DNA of 64,000 nucleotides from Noviherbaspirillum aridicola (GTDB lineage Bacteria; Pseudomonadota; Gammaproteobacteria; Burkholderiales; Burkholderiaceae_D): contig NZ_BPMK01000004.1 of NCBI RefSeq assembly GCF_019656455.1, positions 1-64,000 of the forward strand, in the 5' to 3' direction. Shown here one piece after another: positions 34,934 through 43,785 of this stretch. Below the pieces are notes generated by a model. It had not been told where the DNA came from and searched no databases. It saw nothing but the letters and a program-made list of their open reading frames with translations. Position 1 is the first letter of the stretch, and each line of letters opens with the position of its first letter. The translations under genes and the position numbers were made by a program.

Positions 34934-35593
34934 ATGACAAGAAAACGCTTCGACCTGATCGTGTTCGACTGGGACGGGACGCTGATGGACAGCACCGCGA
35001 CCATCGCCGCCTGCATACAGGCGGCGGCACGCGACCTCGGGCTGAAAGTGCCGAGCAGGGAGCAGGCCTCGTTCGTCATCGGTCTCGGCCTGCAGGAAGC
35101 GCTGCAGGCGGCGCTTCCCGATCTCGACCCGCGCCGCTATCCGCTGCTGGTGGAGCGCTACCGCTACCATTACCTGACCAAGGACAAGGGACTCACGCTG
35201 TTTGACGGGGTGCGCGACATGCTGTCCGATCTTTCGCAGCGCGGCTACTTTCTGGCGGTCGCGACCGGCAAGAGCCGGGTTGGCCTCAATCGCGCCCTCG
35301 ACGCAGCCAATCTCCTGTCGGTATTCGATGCAACCCGGTGCGCGGACGAGACTTTCTCCAAGCCGCATCCCGCGATGCTGCAGGAATTGACGCGCGAGCT
35401 TGGGCAGGACATGGGGCGAACCGTGATGATCGGCGACACCACTCACGATCTGCAGATGGCAATCAACGCCGGCGCGGCTGGGGTCGCTGTCAGGTATGGA
35501 GCGCACGCGAGTCCGCAACTGGACGCGTTGCAGCCGCTTTATGCCGCGCCATCCGTTCCTGAACTGCATCAATGGCTGCTCGATAATGCCTGA
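34934..35593 (+). CDS. HAD-superfamily hydrolase (phosphoglycolate phosphatase-like)
   Basis: A 219-residue HAD enzyme. Motif I is FDWDGTLMDST near the N-terminus, motif II lies in AVATGKSRVGLNRAL, and motif IV is MIGDTTHDLQMAINAGAAGV. The alpha-helical cap between motifs I and II is of subclass I, as in Gph. Substrate not assignable. ATG 34934 follows rluC by 22 bp. The gene overlaps the Rieske gene by 8 bp, so the three form an operon. Confidence 0.9.
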   Translation: MTRKRFDLIVFDWDGTLMDSTATIAACIQAAARDLGLKVPSREQASFVIGLGLQEALQAALPDLDPRRYPLLVERYRYHYLTKDKGLTLFDGVRDMLSDLSQRGYFLAVATGKSRVGLNRALDAANLLSVFDATRCADETFSKPHPAMLQELTRELGQDMGRTVMIGDTTHDLQMAINAGAAGVAVRYGAHASPQLDALQPLYAAPSVPELHQWLLDNA

Positions 35594-35987
35594 ACCGCAA
35601 GCCGAACAGATGATCCCGCTCTGCGCGGCCGAGGACCTCGCCGATGGCGGCAGGGGAGTGCGGTTTCCGGTGCTGGCCGGCGGCGCCGCGGGTACGGGTT
35701 TCGCGGTGCGATTCGACGGGAAGGTGTATGCCTACCTGAATCGCTGCGCGCATGTGCCGATAGAACTGGACTGGAACGAGGGGGATTTTTTCGAGTCGAG
35801 CGGCCTGTACCTGATGTGCTCGACGCACGGCGCGCTGTACGAGCCCGAAAGCGGGCGCTGCGTCGGCGGACCGTGCCGCAACGGCAGGCTCCGGCCGATC
35901 GAAGTGTCCGAAACCGAAGGGCGCGTTTTCTGGCGTCCCGACGACTTTGTAAAACCGGTGGATGCGCGCGCGTCCACCTCAACATGA
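35586..35987 (+). CDS. Rieske [2Fe-2S] domain protein
   Basis: A 133-residue protein with the full cluster motif: C-A-H in NRCAHVPIELDW and C-x2-H in MCSTHGALYEP, spaced as in Rieske ferredoxins. It is followed by GRCVGGPCRNGRLRPIEV. It has no membrane anchor, so it is a soluble electron carrier or a ferredoxin subunit; its partner is not visible nearby. ATG 35586 overlaps the stop of the HAD gene. sppA follows 9 bp downstream. Confidence 0.92.
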   Translation: MPEPQAEQMIPLCAAEDLADGGRGVRFPVLAGGAAGTGFAVRFDGKVYAYLNRCAHVPIELDWNEGDFFESSGLYLMCSTHGALYEPESGRCVGGPCRNGRLRPIEVSETEGRVFWRPDDFVKPVDARASTST

Positions 35988-35996
35988 TGACTATCC

Positions 35997-36977
35997 ATGG
36001 CAGATAACAATTTCGAAAGCGGCGGCGCGCCGGCTCGGGGGCGCGAATGGGAGCGGGAATTGCTCGAGAAGCTGGCGTTCGAGGCGTTGAAGGAACAGCG
36101 CGCGCGTCGCCGCTGGAACATCTTCTTCCGCTGCGCGACGCTGCTGGTCATTCTGACCGGCCTCTGGCTCGCCATGTTTCGGGCGGCGCCCGATGACGAA
36201 GTCGTCGGGCCTCACACCGCGCTTATCGATATCGACGGCACTATCGAGTCGGGCACTTCCGGCGCCGCGGAAAACGTCGTGCCCGCGCTGAACCGGGCCT
36301 ACGCGGACGAGACGGCGGTCGGCATCATTCTGCGCATTAACAGCCCGGGCGGGAGTCCGGTACAGGCGGGCATCATCAACGACGAGATCAATCGCCTGCG
36401 CAAGGAATATCCGAAGAAGCCGCTCTATGTGGTGGTAGACGAGATCTGCGCCTCCGGGGGCTACTACATCGCCGCCGCCGCCGACAAGATCTTCGTCAAC
36501 AAGGCAAGTATCGTCGGGTCGATCGGCGTACTGATGGAAGGTTTCGGCTTTACCGGCCTGATGGAAAAAATCGGGGTCGAGCGTCGACTGATGACGGCCG
36601 GCGAAAACAAGGGTTTCATGGATCCGTTCAGCCCCCAGAGCGAGAAGCAGAAAGACTTTGCGCAGGAGATGCTCGATGAAGTGCACCGGCAGTTCATCGA
36701 TGTCGTTCGGCAGGGTCGCGGGAGCCGGCTCAAGGAAACCCCCGAGACTTTCTCCGGCCTGTTCTGGAGCGGTTCGAAGGCTGTCGAGATCGGCCTTGCG
36801 GACGGCTTCGGTACGGTCGACACGGTTGCCCGCGAAGAGCTGAAGGCGGAGGACGTCGTCGACTACACCCAGCGGGAAGGCTTGTCCGAGCGCCTGCTCA
36901 AGAAATTCGGTGGCGCGGTCGGCACCGCCGCGGCGCAGGCGATCTGGTCGCATGCCTACGGTCCGGCCATGCGGTGA
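35997..36977 (+). CDS. sppA: S49-family signal peptide peptidase (SppA, single-domain)
   Basis: A 326-residue protein with one transmembrane segment at about residues 42–62 and the S49 domain after it. It has ALIDIDGTIESG, LRINSPGGSPVQAG, and VDEICASGGYYIAAAADKIFVNKASIVGSIGV, which contains the catalytic Ser; the Lys lies further downstream. It digests cleaved signal peptides at the inner membrane. It is half the length of E. coli SppA and matches the short 36-kDa form with a single protease domain. Confidence 0.92.
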   Translation: MADNNFESGGAPARGREWERELLEKLAFEALKEQRARRRWNIFFRCATLLVILTGLWLAMFRAAPDDEVVGPHTALIDIDGTIESGTSGAAENVVPALNRAYADETAVGIILRINSPGGSPVQAGIINDEINRLRKEYPKKPLYVVVDEICASGGYYIAAAADKIFVNKASIVGSIGVLMEGFGFTGLMEKIGVERRLMTAGENKGFMDPFSPQSEKQKDFAQEMLDEVHRQFIDVVRQGRGSRLKETPETFSGLFWSGSKAVEIGLADGFGTVDTVAREELKAEDVVDYTQREGLSERLLKKFGGAVGTAAAQAIWSHAYGPAMR

Positions 36978-36991
36978 TGCCTGCCTTACCC

Positions 36992-37019
36992 TTGATTCCT
37001 CAGGGGTGGCTTCTATACT
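36992..37019 (+). promoter_or_regulatory. Sigma-70-like promoter of candidate small RNA
   Basis: TTGATT (36992–36997), 16 nt, TATACT (37014–37019). It lies 15 bp past the sppA stop and points at a 170-bp non-coding stretch that ends in a terminator. Confidence 0.55.
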
Positions 37020-37025
37020 GGAAGC

Positions 37026-37195
37026 GTCCGGCACTTGTTTCGATCGCGGCTACCCACAACAAGTACGTCGCCCGAAAAAAACGGAAGCCGGGCATTGAAG
37101 TCCGCATCTCGGATGCGGAAAAGGAAGTCCAGTCTTCCTCATGAAGCGCGCCCGAACGGGGCTGCAAAACGGCGGTCAAAACCGCCGTTTTGCGT
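37026..37195 (+). ncRNA. Candidate structured small RNA (~170 nt)
   Basis: Bounded by the promoter at 36992–37019 and the terminator at 37165–37193, with no protein-coding frame that looks real. Predicted local pairs by eye: ACTTGTT with AACAAGT near 37034–37065, TCCGCAT with ATGCGGA (5-nt loop) near 37102–37120, and GGAAG with CTTCC just after. The gene on the right is on the opposite strand, so the transcript has no downstream gene to serve. No known family was recognised. Confidence 0.45.
37165..37193. terminator. Bidirectional terminator between sppA/sRNA and methylase gene
   Basis: AAAACGGCGGT / ACCGCCGTTTT with a tiny loop; it gives a T-tract on both strands, fitting its position between convergent genes. 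Confidence 0.9.
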
Positions 37196-37217
37196 TTACT
37201 TGCGTTTCCCGAATCAC

Positions 37218-37970
37218 TCAGGCATCGGCGAGCAACAGGAAAACCGTCGGCTTCTTGTGGATGTCCGGCGCTTTCCCGGCTTTGATCGCCGCCAGCCACG
37301 CGCCCGCGGTGCGCGTGATGACGGACTCCGACGGCAGCGTCAGATCGGTGGCAATGCACAAGAGCGTGGTCGGCCTGCAGGCAGTGGCCATCGCCTCGAG
37401 CATGGCCAGGTTGCGGTAGGGGGTTTCGATGAACAACTGCGTTTGCCGCTCGCTGCGCGAACGCTCTTCCAGCTGGCGCAGGCGCTTCGTCCTTTGCGCG
37501 GCGTCCGTCGGCAGGTAACCGTGGAAGGCGAAGCTCTGGCCGTTCAGGCCACTTGCCATCAGGGCAAGCAGAAGCGACGACGGCCCCACCAGCGGTCTGA
37601 CCGGAATCCCTTCGAGATGGGCGAGGCGAACGAGACCCGCGCCCGGGTCTGCGACGGCCGGCACCCCGGCTTCCGAAATCAGCCCGGCGTCCATCCCGGC
37701 GCGCAGGGGCTCAAGCAAGGCCGGAAGCTGCTGTGCCGGTGTCTGAACGTTCAGTTCGCTGATTCGGATTTCCTGCAGCGGCATCGCCAGAGGATGGGTT
37801 TGGGCGACCAGCTTGAGGAAGGCGCGCGCCGACTTCGCGTTCTCGGCAATATAAAAGCCGAGGCGGGCGGCGGTGGACTGCACCTGCGCCGGCAGGATGG
37901 CTGCAAGAGCGTCCGCCTCCGCGGTGGCAGGGCCGAGCGTATTCGGAATGAGGTAAAGAGTACCTGGCAT
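37218..37970 (-). CDS. SAM-dependent methyltransferase, RsmI-like tetrapyrrole methylase family
   Basis: A 250-residue protein. GTLYLIPNTLGP at the start, DAGLISEAGVPAVADPGAGLVRLAH and RPLVGPSSLLLALMASGLNG are the conserved loops of the RsmI/tetrapyrrole methylase fold. It lacks about 30–40 C-terminal residues and the usual TPIGN start of true RsmI, which modifies C1402 of 16S rRNA. It is better seen as the RsmI paralogue common in Burkholderiales, of unknown target. Three bases separate it from maf. Confidence 0.82.
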   Translation of the reverse strand: MPGTLYLIPNTLGPATAEADALAAILPAQVQSTAARLGFYIAENAKSARAFLKLVAQTHPLAMPLQEIRISELNVQTPAQQLPALLEPLRAGMDAGLISEAGVPAVADPGAGLVRLAHLEGIPVRPLVGPSSLLLALMASGLNGQSFAFHGYLPTDAAQRTKRLRQLEERSRSERQTQLFIETPYRNLAMLEAMATACRPTTLLCIATDLTLPSESVITRTAGAWLAAIKAGKAPDIHKKPTVFLLLADA

Positions 37971-37973
37971 GAC

Positions 37974-38585
37974 TTAACGGGTGAAGAAGGGGATACCCGC
38001 ATGCCTGAGCATGGACGTCAGGGCAATGAGCGGAAGCCCGGTCAGGGCCGTCGGGTCTTCACTTTCTATCTTCTCAAGAATGGCGATGCCCAGCGCCTCG
38101 TTCTTTGCGCTGCCCGCGCAATCGTATGGTTGCTCCAGGCGCAGGTAGGCGTCCAGTTCATCGTCGGGCAGATTGCGAAACCGTACGATCGTCTGCACAT
38201 TCGCCGTCTGTGCCGCCCGCTCATCGGGCAGGCGGCCATCCCACAGGCAGAGCGCCGTATGAAAAATCACGTCCCGTCCCCGCATGGCCTGCAGCTGGCG
38301 CAGAGCATTCTCGTGCGTGCCGGGCTTGCCGATCTGATTGCCGTCGAGCGTGGCCACCTGGTCCGAGCCGACGACGAGCGCGCCGGGATGCCTGCGCGCG
38401 ACAACTCCCGCCTTTTCGCGCGCCAGTCTCAGCGCGGTCTGCTGCGGTGCTTCGGCGGCAAGCGGGGTCTCGTCGATGGCGGGCACTTCGACCTCGAAAG
38501 GAATGCGTAGCCGCGACAGCAGCTCTTTACGGTAGACGGAGCTCGATGCAAGGATCAGGCGTGGATGATGGCGCGGAACGGACAT
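37974..38585 (-). CDS. Maf-like nucleotide pyrophosphatase (YceF type)
   Basis: A 203-residue protein with the Maf signature LILASSSVYRKELLSRLRIPFEVEVPAIDET, the catalytic-Asp segment ALVVGSDQV and the Lys/Gln-containing GKPGTHENALRQL. Maf proteins hydrolyse non-canonical or modified NTPs; YceF prefers m7GTP. The YceF subtype is suggested by location beside yceD–rpmF–plsX, as in E. coli. It is divergent from yceD. Confidence 0.92.
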   Translation of the reverse strand: MSVPRHHPRLILASSSVYRKELLSRLRIPFEVEVPAIDETPLAAEAPQQTALRLAREKAGVVARRHPGALVVGSDQVATLDGNQIGKPGTHENALRQLQAMRGRDVIFHTALCLWDGRLPDERAAQTANVQTIVRFRNLPDDELDAYLRLEQPYDCAGSAKNEALGIAILEKIESEDPTALTGLPLIALTSMLRHAGIPFFTR

Positions 38586-38621
38586 GCTGGGATGCGGGTC
38601 TTAATAAACCAAGCTAACACT

Positions 38622-38651
38622 TTGACGAATAAGGGAAAAGCCTGTTATTAT
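38622..38651 (+). promoter_or_regulatory. Sigma-70 promoter of yceD–rpmF–fab operon
   Basis: TTGACG (38622–38627) then TTATTAT (38645–38651), giving a spacing of 17 or 18 nt depending on the -10 register. It is about 30 bp before yceD. Confidence 0.65.
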
Positions 38652-38679
38652 CGCAGGTTTTCCGGGGTCGGCCTGCATT

Positions 38680-39180
38680 ATGAATGATCTGCTAATTGAC
38701 GCATTCGAATTCTGCCGCCTGAAAGAACGTCGCGAGGGCGGGCTGGCTGTGGCCGACCTGCCCAGGCTGGCGCAGGAGTCGGTCGACGGCGAAGGATCCA
38801 TACGCTGGGTTCTCCAGGGCGGTACCGGGAAGCATGGACATCCCCGGCTTGAGCTGTCGGTGACGGCGGATGTGAAACTGATCTGCCAGCGCTGCCTGAG
38901 CGCATTCACCTTCGACATCGATTCCAGTTCGGTGCTGGTGCTTGCGCCCGACGAGAAGAGCGCCGACGAGATCGATGCGCAGCTTGAGGACGAGGACGTG
39001 GAAGTCATCGTCGGCAGCCACAGTTTCGACGTGCGGCAGGTGATCGAGGATGAGGCGCTGCTCGCGATTCCGCTGTCCCCGCGACACGAGACCTGCACTG
39101 CCGGGCCTGCTGTCGTGAATGCGCCGCCCGTGCCGGAAAAGGAGTCACCCTTCGCGGTGCTCAAGAACCTGAAAAAGTAG
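38680..39180 (+). CDS. yceD: YceD family protein (DUF177)
   Basis: A 166-residue protein. The conserved core LICQRCLSAFTFDID (a C-x2-C pair) followed by an acidic segment and EDEALLAIPLSPRHE defines DUF177. It is required for efficient 23S rRNA accumulation in E. coli and plant plastids, in line with its pairing with rpmF. Start ATG 38680 fits the promoter. Confidence 0.93.
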   Translation: MNDLLIDAFEFCRLKERREGGLAVADLPRLAQESVDGEGSIRWVLQGGTGKHGHPRLELSVTADVKLICQRCLSAFTFDIDSSSVLVLAPDEKSADEIDAQLEDEDVEVIVGSHSFDVRQVIEDEALLAIPLSPRHETCTAGPAVVNAPPVPEKESPFAVLKNLKK

Positions 39181-39297
39181 CGCCCGCGCTCGTCGCGGCG
39201 CTTCCTGGTGTAAAAGTTGTAGCAAGAATTCCTGGACGGCAAGAAGTTGGCGTACGGGGTATGTTAAAATTTCGAATCTCAAGATTTAGGAGTCATC

Positions 39298-39480
39298 ATG
39301 GCCGTTCAGCAAAACAAAAAGTCCCCGTCCAAGCGTGGCATGCACCGTTCGCACGATCACCTGTCGGTTCCGCCGCTGGCTGTCGAGCCGACCACCGGCG
39401 AAACCCACCTGCGTCACCACATCAGCCCGAACGGCTACTACCGTGGCCGCAAGGTGCTCAAGACCAAGAACGACGAGTAA
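39298..39480 (+). CDS. rpmF: 50S ribosomal protein L32
   Basis: A 60-residue protein starting [20 protein letters not shown], diagnostic for L32 of Gram-negative bacteria. The Cys residues of Zn-binding L32 forms are absent (CxxC replaced), as is common in beta- and gammaproteobacteria. TTAGGAG precedes the ATG. Confidence 0.98.
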   Translation: MAVQQNKKSPSKRGMHRSHDHLSVPPLAVEPTTGETHLRHHISPNGYYRGRKVLKTKNDE

Positions 39481-39507
39481 TTCTGCTCGGTCTTCCTCTA
39501 GCAAAAG

Positions 39508-39539
39508 CGGCGCGGAAGTTTGACTTGGCGCCGTTTTTT
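39508..39539 (+). terminator. Probable terminator after rpmF
   Basis: CGGCGC / GCGCCG stem with a 14-nt loop and six T. The stem is short, so partial read-through into plsX is plausible. Confidence 0.55.
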
Positions 39540-39625
39540 CATATGCTGCAACAGCGTATCGCGTCATTTTGAATCGCGCCGGATCTGGCCCGCTGTAGGT
39601 TGGAGCGAGGCACTGAGTCAAAACA

Positions 39626-40696
39626 ATGACAATAAAAATTTCCATTGACTGCATGGGTGGTGATCATGGCCCGTCAGTCACTATTCCTGCAGCAATCTCC
39701 TTCGTTGCGCATGAACCCGACGCCGAGCTGGTGCTGGTGGGGCCGGAAGAACTGATCCGGGCCGAACTGGCCAGGCATCGTGCCGCCGACCATCCGCGCC
39801 TGTCGATCATCAATGCCACGGAGGTCGTCACCATGGACGATCCGCTGGAGGTGGCTCTGCGCCGCAAGAAGGATTCATCGATGCGGGTGGCGATCAATCT
39901 GGTCAAGGACGGTGCGGCGCAGGCGTGTGTCTCGGCTGGCAACACCGGCGCCCTGATGGCAGTATCGCGCTACGTGCTCAAGACCATTCCCGGCGTCGAC
40001 CGTCCTGCCATCTGCACTCTGATTCCGAACCAGAAGGACGCGCCCACCTACATGCTCGATCTCGGCGCCAACGTCGACTGCGAGCCGCAGCATCTGCACC
40101 AGTTTGCGCTGATGGGCTCCGCACTGGTGTCTGCGCTCGACGAAAAGCCTATGCCGACCGTCGGGCTGCTGAATATCGGCGAAGAAGACATCAAGGGCAA
40201 CGAGGTGGTCAAGCAGACTGCCGCGCTGCTGCGCGCCGACCATGAGCGCGGACTCCTGAATTTCTACGGCAACGTCGAAGGCAACGATATTTTCAAGGGC
40301 ACGACGGATATCGTGGTCTGCGACGGTTTCGTCGGCAACGTCGTGCTGAAGGCATCCGAGGGACTGGGACGTTTCGTCAAGTCCGCTCTCACCGCCGAAT
40401 TCAAGAGCAATCCTCTCAACATGCTGGGTGCGATAATTGCCCGCGGCGCCATCAAGTCGTTCTCGCGCCGGATGAATCCTTCCCGCTACAACGGTGCCAG
40501 TCTGCTCGGTCTTCGCGGCCTGGTGTTCAAGAGTCACGGCGGTGAAGATGCATATGGCTTCGAGTGGGCGATCAAGCGCGCCTACGAGGCCGCCAAGCAC
40601 GATCTGCTGGCCCGCATCACGACCGCGATCGCCGAACTGATGCCGCAGGAGGGGGGCGTTCAAGCAGCTGCCGCCCCGAACGCGGTGCAGAACTAA
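39626..40696 (+). CDS. plsX: Phosphate acyltransferase PlsX
   Basis: A 356-residue enzyme with [20 protein letters not shown] at the start, [13 protein letters not shown] near residue 100, [11 protein letters not shown], and [31 protein letters not shown]. It converts acyl-ACP to acyl-phosphate for phospholipid synthesis. It starts the fatty-acid gene run, 15 bp before fabH. Confidence 0.96.
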   Translation: MTIKISIDCMGGDHGPSVTIPAAISFVAHEPDAELVLVGPEELIRAELARHRAADHPRLSIINATEVVTMDDPLEVALRRKKDSSMRVAINLVKDGAAQACVSAGNTGALMAVSRYVLKTIPGVDRPAICTLIPNQKDAPTYMLDLGANVDCEPQHLHQFALMGSALVSALDEKPMPTVGLLNIGEEDIKGNEVVKQTAALLRADHERGLLNFYGNVEGNDIFKGTTDIVVCDGFVGNVVLKASEGLGRFVKSALTAEFKSNPLNMLGAIIARGAIKSFSRRMNPSRYNGASLLGLRGLVFKSHGGEDAYGFEWAIKRAYEAAKHDLLARITTAIAELMPQEGGVQAAAAPNAVQN

Positions 40697-40711
40697 ACGA
40701 TAGATAGAGCA

Positions 40712-41698
40712 ATGACCGTCTACAGCAAAATCATCGGTACCGGGAGTTGCCTGCCACCCCGGCGCGTGACGAACGACGACCTCGCGCAGCAACTGGCGGC
40801 GAAGGGAATCGAGACGTCGGACGAATGGATTGTCTCGCGCAGCGGCATCTCAGCGAGGCACTACGCAGATCCGGGCGTGCAGACGAGCGATCTGGCGGTG
40901 CAGGCAGCGCGGCGCGCCATCGAGATGGCGCGCTTGCAGCCGAACGACATCGATCTCATCATCCTCGCCACCTCGACACCGGACCATTACGGCGGTTTCC
41001 CCAGTACGGCCTGCGTGGTGCAGCGCAAGCTGGCCATCGACAACGGCTGCCCGGCGATGGATGTGCAGGCGGTCTGCAGCGGCTTCGTCTACGCGGTATC
41101 GGTCGCCGACAGCTTCATCAAGGCCGGAGCGCACAAGAACGTGCTCGTCATCGGCGCCGAAGTGTTTTCCCGCATCCTGAATTTCGAAGACCGCACGACG
41201 TGCGTGCTCTTTGGCGACGGCGCCGGCGCGATCGTGCTCAGCGCTGCCGCGGAGCCGGGCGTGCTGGCCACGCGTCTGCATTCGGATGGTTCGCACGGTG
41301 ACATCCTCTGCGTGCCGGGCAGTTTCAGCAACGGCGCCATCGAAGGCAGCGCCTTCCTGCACATGGATGGACAGGCCGTATTCAAGCTCGCGGTGTCCGT
41401 GCTCGAGAAGGTGGCCAACGAGGCCCTCCAGGCGGCCGGAATGAAAGCGTCCGAGATCGACTGGCTGATCCCGCACCAAGCCAATATCCGCATCATGCAG
41501 GGCACGGCGAAGAAGCTCGACCTGCCGCTTTCCAAGATGGTCGTGACGGTCGACCAGCATGGCAATACTTCCGCCGCGTCCATTCCACTCGCGCTCGATG
41601 CCGCGGTACGGGACGGACGCGTGAAGCCGGGGCAGAACGTGCTGATGGAAGGCGTCGGCGGCGGTTTCACCTGGGGTGCGGTGCTCGCACGCATGTAA
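40712..41698 (+). CDS. fabH: 3-oxoacyl-ACP synthase III
   Basis: A 328-residue condensing enzyme. Catalytic Cys122 is in [12 protein letters not shown]; the His and Asn of the triad are in [12 protein letters not shown] and [15 protein letters not shown]. It catalyses the first condensation of acetyl-CoA with malonyl-ACP. Lies between plsX and fabD, as in most proteobacteria. Confidence 0.96.
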   Translation: MTVYSKIIGTGSCLPPRRVTNDDLAQQLAAKGIETSDEWIVSRSGISARHYADPGVQTSDLAVQAARRAIEMARLQPNDIDLIILATSTPDHYGGFPSTACVVQRKLAIDNGCPAMDVQAVCSGFVYAVSVADSFIKAGAHKNVLVIGAEVFSRILNFEDRTTCVLFGDGAGAIVLSAAAEPGVLATRLHSDGSHGDILCVPGSFSNGAIEGSAFLHMDGQAVFKLAVSVLEKVANEALQAAGMKASEIDWLIPHQANIRIMQGTAKKLDLPLSKMVVTVDQHGNTSAASIPLALDAAVRDGRVKPGQNVLMEGVGGGFTWGAVLARM

Positions 41699-41716
41699 TC
41701 ACTCAACATACGATCC

Positions 41717-42649
41717 ATGACTAAACTCGCATTCGTATTTCCTGGACAGGGCTCGCAGGCCATCGGCATGCTCAACGGCTTCGCGGGCAACGCCGCGGTT
41801 GAACAGACGGTCGCCGAGGCTTCGGACGCGCTGCAGCTGGACCTGGCAAAGCTGATCGCGGAAGGTCCCAAGGAGCAGCTCGACCTGACGACCAATACGC
41901 AGCCGGTGATGCTGACGGCCGCGGTTGCGTGTTATCGCGCGTGGATCGCCACCGGCGGCCAGGTGCCGGCAATCGTTGCCGGGCACAGCCTCGGCGAGTA
42001 TTCCGCGCTGGTCGCGGCCGGCGTGATCGCGTTCCGCGACGCGGTGCCGCTGGTGCGCTTCCGTGCGCAGGCGATGCAGGAAGCGGTGCCCGTAGGGCAG
42101 GGCGGCATGGCTGCGATTCTCGGCCTGTCGGACGAGGACGTGCGCGCCGCCTGCCTCGAAGCCGCCCAGGGCGAGGTCGTGGAGGCGGTCAATTTCAACG
42201 CCCCGGCCCAGGTGGTCATCGCCGGCCACAAGGGCGCGGTCGAGCGCGCATGTGAGGCTGCCAAGGCGAAGGGGGCCAAGCGCGCATTGCCGCTGCCGGT
42301 TTCGGCGCCGTTTCACTCGTCCCTGCTCAAGCCGGCGTCGGATCGCCTGCGCGATTACATGAAGGATATCGCCTTCAGTGCGCCGCAGATTCCGCTCGTA
42401 AACAACGTCGACGTCGCGATCGTCCAGGACGTGGCGGCCATCAAGGATGCTCTCGTGCGTCAGGCGGCAAGCCCGGTGCGATGGGTGGAATCCATCAGGA
42501 AGATGCGCGCCGAGGGCGTTACCCATGTCGTGGAGTGCGGTCCCGGAAAAGTGCTCGCGGGTCTCACCAAGCGCATCGACGGCGATCTGGTGGGCGAAGC
42601 GCTGACCGATCAGGCTTCTCTCGAAAAACTACTGGAGCAGTTCAAGTGA
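41717..42649 (+). CDS. fabD: Malonyl-CoA:ACP transacylase
   Basis: A 310-residue enzyme. FVFPGQGSQAIGML opens the fold; the catalytic Ser91 is in GHSLGEYSAL; His lies in PVSAPFHSSLLKPA; VVECGPGKVLAGL is near the end. It loads malonate on ACP. Its stop overlaps the GTG start of fabG. Confidence 0.96.
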   Translation: MTKLAFVFPGQGSQAIGMLNGFAGNAAVEQTVAEASDALQLDLAKLIAEGPKEQLDLTTNTQPVMLTAAVACYRAWIATGGQVPAIVAGHSLGEYSALVAAGVIAFRDAVPLVRFRAQAMQEAVPVGQGGMAAILGLSDEDVRAACLEAAQGEVVEAVNFNAPAQVVIAGHKGAVERACEAAKAKGAKRALPLPVSAPFHSSLLKPASDRLRDYMKDIAFSAPQIPLVNNVDVAIVQDVAAIKDALVRQAASPVRWVESIRKMRAEGVTHVVECGPGKVLAGLTKRIDGDLVGEALTDQASLEKLLEQFK

Positions 42650-43392
42650 ATCTGACGAACCAAGTCGCGCTGGTCACCGGCGCTTCCCGCGGTATCGGCC
42701 GCGCCATCGCCACCGAGCTCGCAAGGCAGGGCGCACGCGTGGTCGGGACCGCGACATCGGAGAGCGGCGCGGCCGCGATCACCGAGTATCTGCAGGCGGT
42801 GCGTCCCGACGCCGGCCGGGGTGCCGTGCTCAACGTCACCGACGCAGAGGGCTGCACCGCCATCATCGACGGCATGCAGAAGGAGTTCGGCGGACTCTCC
42901 ATCCTGGTCAACAATGCCGGCATCACGCAGGACCAGCTTGCGATGCGCATGAAGGACGAAGAGTGGGATGCCGTCATCGCCACCAACCTCACCGCGGTCG
43001 CCCGTCTTTCCCGCGCGGTACTTCGCGGCATGATGAAGGCGAAGTACGGCCGCATCATCAACATCACCTCGGTGGTCGGCTCCGCCGGCAATCCGGGGCA
43101 GATGAATTACGCCGCGGCCAAGGCCGGCGTGGCCGGCATGAGCCGCGCACTGGCGCGCGAGATCGGCAGCCGCAACATCACGGTGAACTGCGTTGCGCCC
43201 GGCTTCATCGATACCGACATGACGCGCGAACTCGGCGAGCAGCAGGTCGCCGCGCTGATGCAGCAGATTCCCCTCGGTCGCTTCGGCCTGCCCGAGGACA
43301 TCGCGGCTGCCGTCGGTTTTCTTGCCTCGCCGCAAGCGGGCTATATCACCGGCACGACCCTGCACGTCAACGGCGGCATGTACATGGCATAG
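42646..43392 (+). CDS. fabG: 3-oxoacyl-ACP reductase
   Basis: A 248-residue SDR starting at GTG 42646 (V-N-L-T-N-Q), overlapping the fabD stop by 4 bp with GGAG upstream. It has TGASRGIGRAIA at residues ~12–23, NNAGIT near 87, and catalytic Y155/K159 in MNYAAAKAG. It reduces beta-ketoacyl-ACP with NADPH. Confidence 0.96.
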   Translation: MNLTNQVALVTGASRGIGRAIATELARQGARVVGTATSESGAAAITEYLQAVRPDAGRGAVLNVTDAEGCTAIIDGMQKEFGGLSILVNNAGITQDQLAMRMKDEEWDAVIATNLTAVARLSRAVLRGMMKAKYGRIINITSVVGSAGNPGQMNYAAAKAGVAGMSRALAREIGSRNITVNCVAPGFIDTDMTRELGEQQVAALMQQIPLGRFGLPEDIAAAVGFLASPQAGYITGTTLHVNGGMYMA

Positions 43393-43411
43393 CTCGTCAA
43401 GACGAGCTTTT
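43391..43411 (+). terminator. Possible terminator after fabG
   Basis: AGCTCGTC / GACGAGCT with an AA loop (really a 7-bp stem with a 4-nt loop) and TTTT. It starts within the fabG stop codon. acpP probably has its own promoter downstream. Confidence 0.5.
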
Positions 43412-43514
43412 ACGACGGTTTCCGGCTTGCAGAATACGAAAGCCGAAACTGCATTTTCACTGCGCAAACCTGATAAAATGCGCGCACTTTCTGTAACCCA
43501 CTGGAGGGATAAAT

Positions 43515-43754
43515 ATGTCCGATATCGAACAACGCGTTAAGAAGATCGTCGCCGAACAACTGGGCGTCGCCGAAGCCGACATCAAGAACGAGTCGTCCTT
43601 CGTTGATGACCTGGGCGCCGATTCTCTCGACACCGTTGAGCTCGTCATGGCGCTCGAAGACGAATTCGAGATGGAGATCCCCGACGAGCAGGCCGAGAAG
43701 ATCACCACCGTGCAGCAGGCGATCGACTACGCCAAGGCGCACGTGAAGGCCTAA
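43515..43754 (+). CDS. acpP: Acyl carrier protein
   Basis: A 79-residue acidic protein. Ser37 in [11 protein letters not shown] is the phosphopantetheine site. A strong GGAGGGA ribosome site precedes the ATG. TGATAAAAT at 43471–43479 may be part of its own promoter. AcpS, which activates it, is encoded at 56656. Confidence 0.98.
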   Translation: MSDIEQRVKKIVAEQLGVAEADIKNESSFVDDLGADSLDTVELVMALEDEFEMEIPDEQAEKITTVQQAIDYAKAHVKA

Positions 43755-43785
43755 ATCCAGTTTTGATTCATTCCAGGAGAACCGC

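Noticed and set aside
37026-37195. RNase P RNA or 6S RNA identity for the candidate small RNA
   Set aside because: Too short for RNase P RNA and lacking its conserved core words. The 5' and 3' ends do not pair into a long 6S-type rod by eye.
37218-37970. Calling the tetrapyrrole-methylase-family gene rsmI
   Set aside because: Too short at the C-terminus and lacking the usual N-terminal motif of RsmI. Kept as an RsmI-like paralogue without a symbol.
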